A stretch of 64,000 nucleotides of DNA from positions 1-64,000 of the forward strand of contig JAOAHJ010000017.1 of NCBI GenBank assembly GCA_026415295.1. The letters are read 5' to 3'. This document shows, piece after piece, positions 10,291 through 19,457 of this stretch (positions are counted from its first letter, which is position 1; the number at the start of each line of letters is the position of its first letter). The DNA is from Spirochaetota bacterium (GTDB lineage Bacteria > Spirochaetota > JAAYUW01 > JAOAHJ01). Made by a program: the position numbers and the translations under genes. The notes beneath the pieces are model-generated. The model worked only from the letters and a program-made list of their open reading frames with translations. It was not told the origin of the DNA and did not search any database.

Positions 10291-11430
10291 ATGTTTTTAC
10301 ATGAAAAAATTAAAAATATCGATGATATTAAAAAATTTATTCCAGAAATTTTAGAAAGTTTAAAAAAGCTCGATTATGATATATCTTTTGAAAACAATAA
10401 TGACTGTTTTATAATAAGAGCAAAAAAGAAAAATAATAAAAATCATTTAATTTTACAAAGTGGACTCCATGGAATAGAAGGTTATGCAGGTTTTATATTT
10501 ATTTACAATTTTGTTAATAAAATATTAATTAGAGAATTAACAGAAAAAAATAAAAACTTTAATACTATCAATCAGATAGTAAATAAATTTGATTTTTCAT
10601 TTATCATTAATGCTAATCCATATGGAGTAAAAGCTAAAAGAAGAGTTAATGAAAATAATGTTGATTTAAATAGAAATTTTCTATTAAGCAGTGAAGAATT
10701 TTATAAAATAGACGATGAATATTTACTTATTGATAAATACATTAATATAGAAAAAAAGGTAAAATGCTTTTTTAGATCAATATTAAATATAATATATAAT
10801 ATAATAAAAATTATTACTAAAATTGGCCAAAAAAAGTTTAAAGAAATTTTATTGATAGGTCAAAATTTAAATCCAAATGGATTATATTATAGTGGAAACG
10901 GCTTTGAAAAAGAGACACTTTTTCTAATAAACTTATATGAAAATATTTTCAGTGAGTATTCTCCTGAAAATACTATATTCATTGATCTCCATACAGGTTA
11001 TGGCCCAAAATCTCAGATGAGCATTGTTAATTCTTTTTATTTTAATAATAATGAAATAGAAAAATTTATTAATAAAAACTATCCTCTTGTTTCAAAAGTT
11101 AATACTGATAGTTTTTATAAAATAAAAGGGGACCTTATAGATTTTATTTATAACAAATATCCATCAATTAAATATGCTACAACTTTTGAATTTGGAACTT
11201 TCGGAGATTCTTTAATAGGAAATCTTAAATCTCTAATAGCTTTAATTTTAGAAAATCAATATTATAACACTAATATAAAAGGCAAAAACTTAAATAAAAA
11301 TACTATAAATTTTACTGGTAAAAAAGTTCTATCCTTTTATGAAAAAGCTTTTTACCCAAATAGTAAAAAATGGTGGAGAAAAGCTTTATTAGATTTTGAA
11401 AAGGCAATAATAGCTATTCTCCACCTTTAA
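10291..11430 (+). CDS. DUF2817 / M14-like zinc carboxypeptidase
   Basis: Predicted zinc metallopeptidase. GLHGIEGYAG provides the His and Glu zinc ligands, VDLNRNF the substrate-binding Asn-Arg pair, IDLHTGYGP the third ligand His, and TFEFGTFG the likely catalytic Glu. These blocks identify the DUF2817 branch of the M14 carboxypeptidases. There is no signal peptide, so it should act in the cytoplasm. Residues about 145-200 form a poorly conserved, Ile/Lys-rich insert. AAGGA precedes the ATG. It probably shares an operon with the YfcC-type carrier and may process what that carrier imports; this link is inferred. Confidence 0.85.
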   Translation: MFLHEKIKNIDDIKKFIPEILESLKKLDYDISFENNNDCFIIRAKKKNNKNHLILQSGLHGIEGYAGFIFIYNFVNKILIRELTEKNKNFNTINQIVNKFDFSFIINANPYGVKAKRRVNENNVDLNRNFLLSSEEFYKIDDEYLLIDKYINIEKKVKCFFRSILNIIYNIIKIITKIGQKKFKEILLIGQNLNPNGLYYSGNGFEKETLFLINLYENIFSEYSPENTIFIDLHTGYGPKSQMSIVNSFYFNNNEIEKFINKNYPLVSKVNTDSFYKIKGDLIDFIYNKYPSIKYATTFEFGTFGDSLIGNLKSLIALILENQYYNTNIKGKNLNKNTINFTGKKVLSFYEKAFYPNSKKWWRKALLDFEKAIIAILHL

Positions 11431-11616
11431 ATTATAATCTTTTTTATATTATCCTGTAAAACTATTTTATTTATTATATTAAAATCTATTATTTAATTCA
11501 AACAAAATTCTTACAATAAATCATTATGATTATATTTTTATTAATTTCTATCATACAAATAAGTCAAATATTTTATTATTTGTTAAAATTAAATTCTTTT
11601 AGAAGTTTTATTATTT

Positions 11617-12159
11617 TTAAAAATAAAAACCATAGCTAAAGATACTATTAAATGCTATTGCAACACCTCCAGGTAAAGGACCACCTCCTAAAGATATTAT
11701 TAAATAGAGTCCGATTCCAAAATTTATATAATTACTTTTACTAACTAATATTTGACTAATAATATTTCCATTAATTTCAATAATTGGTACAAAAAAATCA
11801 CCATAATAGTTTAATCCTGTTATCATTTCTCCTTTTAAACCAACTTGAGCTTGGGCAAATATTCTTCTATTATCCATTTTATTTAAATAAAAAACAGGAC
11901 CAGTTTTAAAAGCAAATCCCCAACCACCAAAAACAACATGGTAATAAAAGTGGGTAGACCATGGTAATTTACTACCTAAATAAAAAAAATAGCTAAACCC
12001 AAAATCAATATTAAAACCAATTTTTGAACCTATTACTGTTCCAACTAAAATGTCAAAACTTAAAGAATTTGCATTAGGATCAGCTTGTTCCTGGGAATAA
12101 ATTTTTAATGGAAAAATAGAGATAATTAAAATTAAAACTAAAATAAAGACTTTTCTCAT
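11617..12159 (-). CDS. Exported outer-membrane-type protein, unknown function
   Basis: I do not recognise a family. The 180-residue product starts with a clear signal peptide (MRKVFILVLILIISIFPLKIYS). The mature part alternates aromatic and small residues, is rich in Gly/Phe/Tyr and ends in Phe (YGFYF), as outer-membrane beta-barrels do. AAAGGAGAG lies just before the ATG. It is flanked by spacers on both sides and seems to be transcribed alone. Confidence 0.7.
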   Translation of the reverse strand: MRKVFILVLILIISIFPLKIYSQEQADPNANSLSFDILVGTVIGSKIGFNIDFGFSYFFYLGSKLPWSTHFYYHVVFGGWGFAFKTGPVFYLNKMDNRRIFAQAQVGLKGEMITGLNYYGDFFVPIIEINGNIISQILVSKSNYINFGIGLYLIISLGGGPLPGGVAIAFNSIFSYGFYF

Positions 12160-12428
12160 TTTTCTCTCCTTTAAAGATTTTTTATTTAATTAAAAAAATT
12201 TTTTTACAGAAGAACATTGTATTAATTAGTTTATATATATTAATAAAATGAATAATACAATGCAATATATTTCAAATTATATGACATTATTATTTAAATT
12301 TCAATAAAAAAATTTAAAAAAAATTTTAAATTTATATAATCCTTTTAGAAAATTCTTTAATATTTTTAATTAAGTATTATTAAAAATTGCATGCTTATTC
12401 CTTAAAAATATATTTATTAAGGTTATTT

Positions 12429-13460
12429 ATGAAAAATAATAATGAAAATTTAAAAGGTATTTTAGCTTTATGGTTTACTGTTTTCTTATGGGGAATTCAT
12501 GGTCCTTCCGCAAGGTTTCTTACTCAAAACAATATCTCCCTAATTGCTGTAGCAGAAACAAGATTTTTAATTGGTACTTTTGTATTTTTATTTTATCTCT
12601 TAATTAAAAAAAGTTTCTTACCATTATTAAAAAACTTTTCTATTGATATTATTATTCTTTCTATAGTAGGTTTGTTTTTTAATTCTATCTTCTATCACTT
12701 AGGATTAAAATATATTCCTGCTACACTTGTTATGATATTAGAAAATTTAACTCCATTTTTTGTTATTTTTTTTAATCTTATCTTTGATAAAATTAAACCA
12801 GATAAATATATTATTATTTCTTTAACAATCTCTTTTACTGGTTTATTTTTAATAGGAATAGGCAAAGGTGGCCTTAATTTAAATGACAATTCTTTCTATA
12901 TAGGACTTATTTACGAAATAATTGCAGGGATTACTTTTGGTTTTTATACATACTATAGTGGAAAGACTTTAAATAAACTAAAAAATTATTATAAAAATTA
13001 TAATAATATAAACAACCAAAATATTATAAATCAGAATAAAATTCAATCTATTATATTTAAATATTCAGAATTTAATATTATTATAAACCTTCTTTTCTAT
13101 GTATTTATTATATCAACTTTAGCTGGATTTCCATTTATTCTTGATTTTAAGAATAATAAAATAACAACAATAGATTTGATTGTTATCCTTCAAATGGGTT
13201 TATTTGAATCTGGTCTTGCTTACATTTTGTGGAATTATGGAATTTCAAAAGCTGGATCATCAAAAGCTTCAATACTTTTTTTAATGACTGTTGTTTTTAC
13301 TCTTATTAATGAGATTATTTTTTTAAAATTTATCCCTTCAATAATTTTAATTATTGGTGGTTTTTTAATAATGGCTGGTTCTTTATACATAACAATTAAT
13401 AAAAATAAACCAAATGAAATAGTAAATAATTTAATTAGAAATAATAAAAATATAACTTGA
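12429..13460 (+). CDS. DMT-superfamily (EamA) permease
   Basis: Inner-membrane drug/metabolite transporter with two EamA repeats and about ten helices. The first repeat starts LWFTVFLWGIHGPSAR and ends about residue 145; the second ends in the GGFLIMAGS helix. A charged, Asn-rich loop of about 40 residues (around 185-225) separates the halves. Start ATG 12429 is preferred over an upstream in-frame TTG at 12387 that would add 14 residues; only a weak AAGG precedes it. Substrate unknown. A small membrane protein gene follows after 66 bases. Confidence 0.87.
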   Translation: MKNNNENLKGILALWFTVFLWGIHGPSARFLTQNNISLIAVAETRFLIGTFVFLFYLLIKKSFLPLLKNFSIDIIILSIVGLFFNSIFYHLGLKYIPATLVMILENLTPFFVIFFNLIFDKIKPDKYIIISLTISFTGLFLIGIGKGGLNLNDNSFYIGLIYEIIAGITFGFYTYYSGKTLNKLKNYYKNYNNINNQNIINQNKIQSIIFKYSEFNIIINLLFYVFIISTLAGFPFILDFKNNKITTIDLIVILQMGLFESGLAYILWNYGISKAGSSKASILFLMTVVFTLINEIIFLKFIPSIILIIGGFLIMAGSLYITINKNKPNEIVNNLIRNNKNIT

Positions 13461-13526
13461 AAATAAAGTTAAATAATGATTATATAAATCAAATAGAAAA
13501 ATTATTAAATATAAAAGGAGTTAAAT

Positions 13527-13883
13527 ATGATTATAAACATCATATTGATAGTTTATTTAATTTTAGGAGTTTTATATACTGCCTTATCAAAGCAGAGCAA
13601 TATTATTCTATTTTTCTTCTATTTTACATTCAGTTTTGGATTAAGCTTAATTAAAAATATTGCATATAAAGATTCTAAAAGTCCATTTATAAAATATTTA
13701 CAATATTTCGCTTCTCTTATTTTTATAACAATTATGTATATAAATCTATATTTTTTTCAATTCAAATATATCTTGGGTGTAAATTTTAGTTTACTATTTG
13801 CACAAGGAGTTTATTTTTTCTATACACTGTTACCACTATCAGCTTTACTTGATATATTATTTGAAAGATTTAGAAATAGATAG
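13527..13883 (+). CDS. Small membrane protein, unknown function
   Basis: A 118-residue protein made almost entirely of four hydrophobic helices with short loops and a basic end (ERFRNR). I do not recognise the family. The ATG has a good AAAGGAG site (13514-13520), which supports this frame over the overlapping TTG-started reading at 13457-13654. It follows the DMT permease closely, so cotranscription is likely. Its stop lies 11 bases from the end of the converging threonine aldolase gene. Confidence 0.65.
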   Translation: MIINIILIVYLILGVLYTALSKQSNIILFFFYFTFSFGLSLIKNIAYKDSKSPFIKYLQYFASLIFITIMYINLYFFQFKYILGVNFSLLFAQGVYFFYTLLPLSALLDILFERFRNR

Positions 13884-13894
13884 ATAAACTAACA

Positions 13895-15070
13895 TTAACT
13901 ATTTTTACTTTTATTAAATACAATACTTTCAAGATAATTTAAAAATTTATCTATATCATCTTTTGTATTATCCCAACTTGTAACAAACCTTACAATCTCT
14001 TCCTTTTCATCCCATATATAAAAAGGAAACTTTTTTGATAATTTTTTGTAATATATTAGAGGAAAAAATACAAAAATTTGATTAGTTTCCCTTTTTTTGT
14101 ATAATTTAAAATACTTATCTGAATTTTTATTATTTATATTTTTAATAAACTCACTCCTATTGTCTCTATTATTATTTAAAAATTCTTCAAACTTAAATCT
14201 AAATTCGTTAATCTTATTTTCAAAATATAAAGCTAAATCATTTGAATTTTTAGCAAGCTCATATGGTAAATCTGAGTTTAAATATCTTAAATATTGAGCT
14301 GATATAAATCTCATTTTAGAATGAAGTTGCATTCCTTGTTTTCTAACAAATTTGAAATCTTTTATTAAATTATTTATTATTTTTGATTTAAAAGTTTTTT
14401 CTTTTTGTTTTAAATTTACCATATTAAAAACAACAACTTCTCCAAACATTAATCCATTTTTAGTTCCTCCAAAAGATAAAACATCACAGTATTTAAATAT
14501 TTCATCTATTTTAACTTTTAGAAAGTCACAAGCATTAAAAATACGTGCCCCATCAATATGAAGAAACAAATTATTTTCAAAACAAAAAGTCTTTAGTTTT
14601 TCAAGTTCATTTAAACTATAAACAGTACCAAGTTCTGTTGGTTGGGAAATAGAAACAATCTTTATCTGAGCAACATGTTCATCACCAATTTCTTTAAGAT
14701 TATTAATAATATATTCTAGTTTAATCTTACCATCTTCAGAAACATCATAAATTATTTTATTTCCAGCAAATCTTTCTAGACCACCTGTTTCATGATGATT
14801 AATATGAGCACTTTTAACAGTAAATACGCTTTCATATGGCTTTAATAAACTTGAAATTGCTAAAATATTTGCTCCTGTTCCATTATATACAAAAAAAGGT
14901 ATACAATCGAGTCTCATAACTTTTTTAATCAATTTTATAGCAAGATATGTTGTACGATCATATCCATAACCTAATGAATGCCCAAAGTTTTCCTCTTCTA
15001 AAGCTTCTAAAATTGTAGGATAAACTTTAGAGCAATTATCTGATGCAAAAAATCTTATCTCTCTTTTCAT
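13895..15070 (-). CDS. ltaE: Low-specificity L-threonine aldolase
   Basis: PLP enzyme that splits L-threonine (and allo-threonine) into glycine and acetaldehyde. The N-terminus (RFFASDNCSKVYP) is the family start, HINHHETGG and HIDGARIFNA are conserved active-site blocks (the Asp of DGAR contacts the PLP ring nitrogen), and SFGGTKNG holds the PLP lysine. At 391 residues it is longer than usual (about 340); the extra length is a Lys/Asn-rich stretch around 290-330. No strong ribosome site is seen. It converges with the small membrane protein gene. Confidence 0.93.
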   Translation of the reverse strand: MKREIRFFASDNCSKVYPTILEALEEENFGHSLGYGYDRTTYLAIKLIKKVMRLDCIPFFVYNGTGANILAISSLLKPYESVFTVKSAHINHHETGGLERFAGNKIIYDVSEDGKIKLEYIINNLKEIGDEHVAQIKIVSISQPTELGTVYSLNELEKLKTFCFENNLFLHIDGARIFNACDFLKVKIDEIFKYCDVLSFGGTKNGLMFGEVVVFNMVNLKQKEKTFKSKIINNLIKDFKFVRKQGMQLHSKMRFISAQYLRYLNSDLPYELAKNSNDLALYFENKINEFRFKFEEFLNNNRDNRSEFIKNINNKNSDKYFKLYKKRETNQIFVFFPLIYYKKLSKKFPFYIWDEKEEIVRFVTSWDNTKDDIDKFLNYLESIVFNKSKNS

Positions 15071-15160
15071 AAAAAAAATATTAACCTTTATATTTTTTTT
15101 AATTTTTTATTAGTTTTCCTAAAGTAAAATTAAAACTATTTTCAGCAATTATTATATTTT

Positions 15161-15997
15161 TTATATATTCTTTTTAGCCCCCTTTTTTGCAAGTTGATCA
15201 ACATAATCATTCCACTTATTACCAGAATGACTTTTTATTTTTATCCATTCTATTTCAATGTTTTCATTTAGAAAATTTAATATTTCATTTTTATAATTAA
15301 AAGTTTGTATATTCTTAACTTTCCATAATCCTTTAACCCACTTCTCAAGCCCTTCGTAATCGTAAAATATTTTTATTTTATAATCTTTATAATTTTTTAT
15401 ATTCTCTTTAACCCATTTTAACCCTATTACTACAGATTCAATTTCTCCTCCAATTTGTCTTAATCTTTTTATATTTTCATCATTTATTTTACCATAATAT
15501 TCATATAAAACAATATTTTTGGGTGAAAGAATAACTCCACCGTAACCTGTTTCCCCATCAATATATGAACCATCAACATAAATAAAAATTTCATTATCAT
15601 TTACATTTTGGGTATTTAGTTCACCTGTATTTTGTATTTCATCAAGTTTCTCAGGATACAAATTCAAATTATTATTTTTTATATTTTTCTCACTAAATTT
15701 TTGAGAATTTAAAAACTCTTCAGCAAGAGAAGAAAGTATTTTTAATATATTTTCATTTTCAATATTAAAAGAATTAATTTTGTCTGCAAAATTAAAAGTA
15801 AATCTATTTTTTTTTGGTGAATAATATATAACTATATCTTTTTCAAAATTTTCTTTATTCTTTTTTACTTTTATCTTAAAATTATAATCTCTTAAGCTTT
15901 CTTCATACAGATTAATTGATAAATCATAATATTTAGAACAATTATCTGAAATAAATTTATAAAAATTAATATATAAATCTTTATATTTGATCATCAT
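15161..15997 (-). CDS. rnhA: Ribonuclease HI with an N-terminal extension
   Basis: The C-terminal 140 residues are an RNase H domain that cuts RNA in RNA:DNA hybrids. Catalytic residues are visible in order: Asp in FIYVDGSY, Glu in GGEIES, Asp in FYDYEG, and the late His and Asp in SHSGNKWNDYVDQLAK. The first ~135 residues are unlike the usual hybrid-binding domain; they are charged, and I do not recognise them. The ATG lies inside the end of the Na/Pi symporter gene (17-base overlap), with an AAAGGA site within that gene, so translation is probably coupled. Confidence 0.88.
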   Translation of the reverse strand: MMIKYKDLYINFYKFISDNCSKYYDLSINLYEESLRDYNFKIKVKKNKENFEKDIVIYYSPKKNRFTFNFADKINSFNIENENILKILSSLAEEFLNSQKFSEKNIKNNNLNLYPEKLDEIQNTGELNTQNVNDNEIFIYVDGSYIDGETGYGGVILSPKNIVLYEYYGKINDENIKRLRQIGGEIESVVIGLKWVKENIKNYKDYKIKIFYDYEGLEKWVKGLWKVKNIQTFNYKNEILNFLNENIEIEWIKIKSHSGNKWNDYVDQLAKKGAKKNI

Positions 15998-17618
15998 TTA
16001 CAAAATTTTCCTTTAAGGCAAATGCTTCTGCAATATTAGTTAAATGATCACCAATTTTTTCAAGATTGATGATAATATCATAATATATGGTAGAAGTTAT
16101 AGAATCTCCCTTCTCAGATTTTAGTACTTCATAATAATTATTTCTATACTTATCTCTTAATAAATTAATCTCTTTCTCAAAATTATAAGCTTTTTCTAAA
16201 TTTAATTTATTACAATCTACAGAACAAGTTATCTCAAGATAATTAATATATTCTATTATTTTATCAACCATTAAAGATAGATCATTCCTATTTCTTTCAG
16301 ATAATTTTATTTTATTATCAACACATCTTATAAAAATATTGTATAAATTTTGGGAATGATCCCCTATTCTTTCAAAGTCATTAACGGCATGAATTATTTT
16401 AGGTATAATAGATGCCTCATTTTTAGATAGCTCATTTGTTGTTAATTTAACAAGATAGTTTGAAATTTCATATTGCATATAATCAAGAACTGTCTCATTT
16501 TCATTCATTAGATACAATCTTTTTGTATTACCATTTATGAGAAAATCTTTTGCAACTTCCATAGCTTCTTTACAAATATGGATCGCTCTTATAACCTCTT
16601 TTTTTATTGATTCAATTGCTATTTCTGGGTTATCCAAAAGATTTTTATCAAGGAAAATTGTATATTTTTCTCTTTCTTCCTTTTTACCTTTAAATAAATA
16701 ATTTATAAAAGCAACAAAATATTTAGTAAAAGGTAAAAATATAATTGTATTAAACACATTAAAAAAAGTATGAGAGTTTGCAGCTTGTCTAACTGGATCA
16801 CTTGAAGTTAAAGTAATAAATTTTATATATGGATTAAGAATATTTAAAAAAATAATAGTGCCAAAAACATTAAAAAATATATGAGCATAAGCTACTTTTT
16901 TAGCATTTATATTTGCATTTAAAGAAGCTATAAATGCAGTTATGCATGTTCCTATATTATCTCCAAAAATTATAGGGATAGCACCTTTAATATCAATAAG
17001 CCCCTGGCTTACCAATGTAATAACCATACCTACAGTTACTGAAGAAGATTGTAATATTATAGTTATAATTAAACCAGTCAAAACTCCTAACAGTGGATAA
17101 TAAGAAAATTTAATAAAAAATTCTTGGAATGATTTTGATTCCCTCCATGGTTTAATTCCTAATTTCATAAAATACATACCTATAAAAATAAGTCCAAGTC
17201 CAACAAGAAAAGAACCAATATATTTAAGCCTATTATTCTTACCAAATAAATAAAAAATAGCTCCTATAAAAACAAATATAGGAGCTATATCTTCCATTTT
17301 AAAAGCCATAATTTGTGCTGTAACTGTAGTACCAATATTAGCACCATAAACTATTCCTACAGCTTGAATAAGATTCATTAAACCTGCATTAACAAATCCA
17401 ATAGTTAAAACTGTAGTAGCCGAAGAACTCTGAATAATTGAAGTTACAATTAATCCTACTAGCATTCCTGAAATAGGTGAAGATGTAACTTTAGAAAGAA
17501 ATTCTTTTACTTTTGCAGAAGAAATTTTTTTTAATGCTTCAGAAAAATTATTGATCCCAAGGAAAAATATCCCTAGTCCTCCCAAAGAAAATATTAATGA
17601 ACTCAATATTTTATTCAT
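15981..17618 (-). CDS. Na/Pi cotransporter family protein with PhoU-like tail
   Basis: Sodium:phosphate symporter (PNaS family) of the inner membrane. The hallmark repeat occurs twice: IIQSSSATTVLTIGF in the first half and ILQSSSVTVGMVITL in the second. Residues about 330-530 form a PhoU-like helical domain (DFERIGDHSQN and NLEKIGDHLTNIAEA), as in the larger members. Length of 545 is normal. Its ATG overlaps the stop of the phosphoglucomutase gene (ATGA), and its own end overlaps the RNase H start, so the three genes form one tight leftward operon. Confidence 0.93.
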   Translation of the reverse strand: MNKILSSLIFSLGGLGIFFLGINNFSEALKKISSAKVKEFLSKVTSSPISGMLVGLIVTSIIQSSSATTVLTIGFVNAGLMNLIQAVGIVYGANIGTTVTAQIMAFKMEDIAPIFVFIGAIFYLFGKNNRLKYIGSFLVGLGLIFIGMYFMKLGIKPWRESKSFQEFFIKFSYYPLLGVLTGLIITIILQSSSVTVGMVITLVSQGLIDIKGAIPIIFGDNIGTCITAFIASLNANINAKKVAYAHIFFNVFGTIIFLNILNPYIKFITLTSSDPVRQAANSHTFFNVFNTIIFLPFTKYFVAFINYLFKGKKEEREKYTIFLDKNLLDNPEIAIESIKKEVIRAIHICKEAMEVAKDFLINGNTKRLYLMNENETVLDYMQYEISNYLVKLTTNELSKNEASIIPKIIHAVNDFERIGDHSQNLYNIFIRCVDNKIKLSERNRNDLSLMVDKIIEYINYLEITCSVDCNKLNLEKAYNFEKEINLLRDKYRNNYYEVLKSEKGDSITSTIYYDIIINLEKIGDHLTNIAEAFALKENFVNDDQI

Positions 17619-19318
17619 TTAAGTACCTCAAAAATTCTTTCTTTTAATTTTTCATTTAAATAAAAAGCTTCCTCTTTTGTTTTAGCTGAAGTCTGAAAAT
17701 ATATTTTTATTTTTGGTTCTGTTCCAGAAGGCCTAACTGTGATTTTAAAATTTTCTCCAAAAAACTGTAGAACATCAGATTTAGGCAATCCAGTATTATC
17801 ATTTTTATAATCTATATATTTAACAATATTTAAATCTGGAAGAAGATTGCATTTTTTAGTTCTTAAATTCTCCATTATATTTTTCATTTTCTCCATACCT
17901 TCAAGTCCTTCCAAATTTAGAGAATAAACTGTATTTTTATAATATCCATATTTTTTATAAATATTATCAATAAAATCTTCAACTTTAATACCTTCTTGCT
18001 TTAAATATGAAAAAAGTTCTATTAATAATAATATTATGATGATAGCATCTTTATCCCTTGCATGATCACCAACAAGATATCCATAACTTTCTTCTCCTCC
18101 AAATACAAAGTCCCTACCTTTATTTTTATTAATAATTTCTCCAATATATTTAAACCCTGTAAGAACTCTATAAAATTCTACATTAAAATCTTTAGCAATC
18201 AATTCATGCAAATCTGTAGTAACTATAGTATTTATAGCATAAGGATTATTTTTATAATCTCTATTTTTTAAAAGATAATAAAAAATCATAGTGGCAATCT
18301 CATTACCATCAGGAAAAAATTTATATACATCCCCTTTTTCATCTTTTTGTAGAAAAACAACCCCAACTCTATCAGCATCAGGATCAGAAGCAAGTACAAT
18401 TTCTGCAGAAATTTTTTTTGCTTTTTCTATTCCTAAATAGAAAGCTTCTTTATCCTCAGGATTTGGTAATTTAACAGTAGAAAAATTACCATCAGGAGTT
18501 ATTTGCTCATCAACATAATATAAATTATTTATACCAAGTCTCTCAACTATCCTCTTTATTGGTGCTATTCCTGTCCCATGAAGTGATGTATAAACTATTT
18601 TAAAATTATTTAAATTTTTCTTTAAGATTGAAATATCGATATTTTTGATAATTTCATCAATATAACTATTGTAAAAATATTCTTCATCTATAAATTCTAT
18701 TTTAGAATCTTTTACTAAACTTTCAAAATCTCCAAATTTAATAGTTTTTAAATCATCTATACTGTTAACCTCTTTTATAATTTCTTTATCTATAGGTGAA
18801 GTTATTTGACATCCAGTATTATCATATAACTTATAACCATTATATTCTTTAGGATTATGAGAAGCAGTAATCATAACACCAATTGTAGTTTCATACTTTC
18901 TAACCGCATAAGATAGACAGGGTGTTGGAGCTGGATTTTTCATAATATAAACTTTAAAACCATTAGAAGCCAAAATTGCTGAAGTAATTTTTGCAAATAA
19001 ATAAGAATTATTTCTTGTGTCATAAGATATACATGCCTTTTTTTCTTTGACCCCTGTTTTTATAAAATAATTAGCAATACCTTGTGTAGCTTTACCAACA
19101 GTATATTTATTCATTCTAAAAGAACCTATACCCATTATACCTCTTATACCACCTGTCCCAAACTCAAGATCATAAAGAAAAGCTTCTTCCAATTCTTTAT
19201 TAGAACTTTTATTTACAAAATCTTCAAGCTCCTTTCTATCAATATTTTCAATACTTTCATACCATTTTAATATTTTATTTTTTAAGTTATTATTTAAATT
19301 TTCACTTAAATTCAACAT
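17615..19318 (-). CDS. Phosphoglucomutase / phosphomannomutase (PGM2-like)
   Basis: Converts glucose-1-phosphate and glucose-6-phosphate (or other hexose or pentose phosphates). The phosphoserine loop is ITASHNPKEYNGYK, the metal loop SDPDADRVG, the sugar-binding loop GGEESYG and the phosphate-binding loop RPSGTEPKIK, all in family order. I chose ATG 19318 because AAGGGGAG lies just before it; the frame is open 15 codons further upstream, but that extension has no ribosome site. The product is 567 residues, normal for the longer bacterial branch. First gene of the operon with the Na/Pi symporter and RNase H. Confidence 0.94.
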   Translation of the reverse strand: MLNLSENLNNNLKNKILKWYESIENIDRKELEDFVNKSSNKELEEAFLYDLEFGTGGIRGIMGIGSFRMNKYTVGKATQGIANYFIKTGVKEKKACISYDTRNNSYLFAKITSAILASNGFKVYIMKNPAPTPCLSYAVRKYETTIGVMITASHNPKEYNGYKLYDNTGCQITSPIDKEIIKEVNSIDDLKTIKFGDFESLVKDSKIEFIDEEYFYNSYIDEIIKNIDISILKKNLNNFKIVYTSLHGTGIAPIKRIVERLGINNLYYVDEQITPDGNFSTVKLPNPEDKEAFYLGIEKAKKISAEIVLASDPDADRVGVVFLQKDEKGDVYKFFPDGNEIATMIFYYLLKNRDYKNNPYAINTIVTTDLHELIAKDFNVEFYRVLTGFKYIGEIINKNKGRDFVFGGEESYGYLVGDHARDKDAIIIILLLIELFSYLKQEGIKVEDFIDNIYKKYGYYKNTVYSLNLEGLEGMEKMKNIMENLRTKKCNLLPDLNIVKYIDYKNDNTGLPKSDVLQFFGENFKITVRPSGTEPKIKIYFQTSAKTKEEAFYLNEKLKERIFEVLK

Positions 19319-19457
19319 AAAAACTCCCCTTTTTAATTTTATTAACTTTTTGTTAATTTTCAATTTTAATTTTAGTTTTTGTTAAATATATGTTAATTTA
19401 TTTTTTAGGAAATTTAAAATTGATTACAATTTTTAATCTATTATTTTCAAAGCAGTA

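Noticed and set aside
12215-12262. A 10-base inverted repeat (CATTGTATTA / TAATACAATG) before the DMT permease gene
   Set aside because: 28-base separation and low complexity make chance a sufficient explanation.
13457-13654. A 65-codon reading that starts at TTG and overlaps the small membrane protein gene
   Set aside because: Weak TTG start, no ribosome site, and the other frame at 13527 has an AAAGGAG site and a coherent membrane profile.
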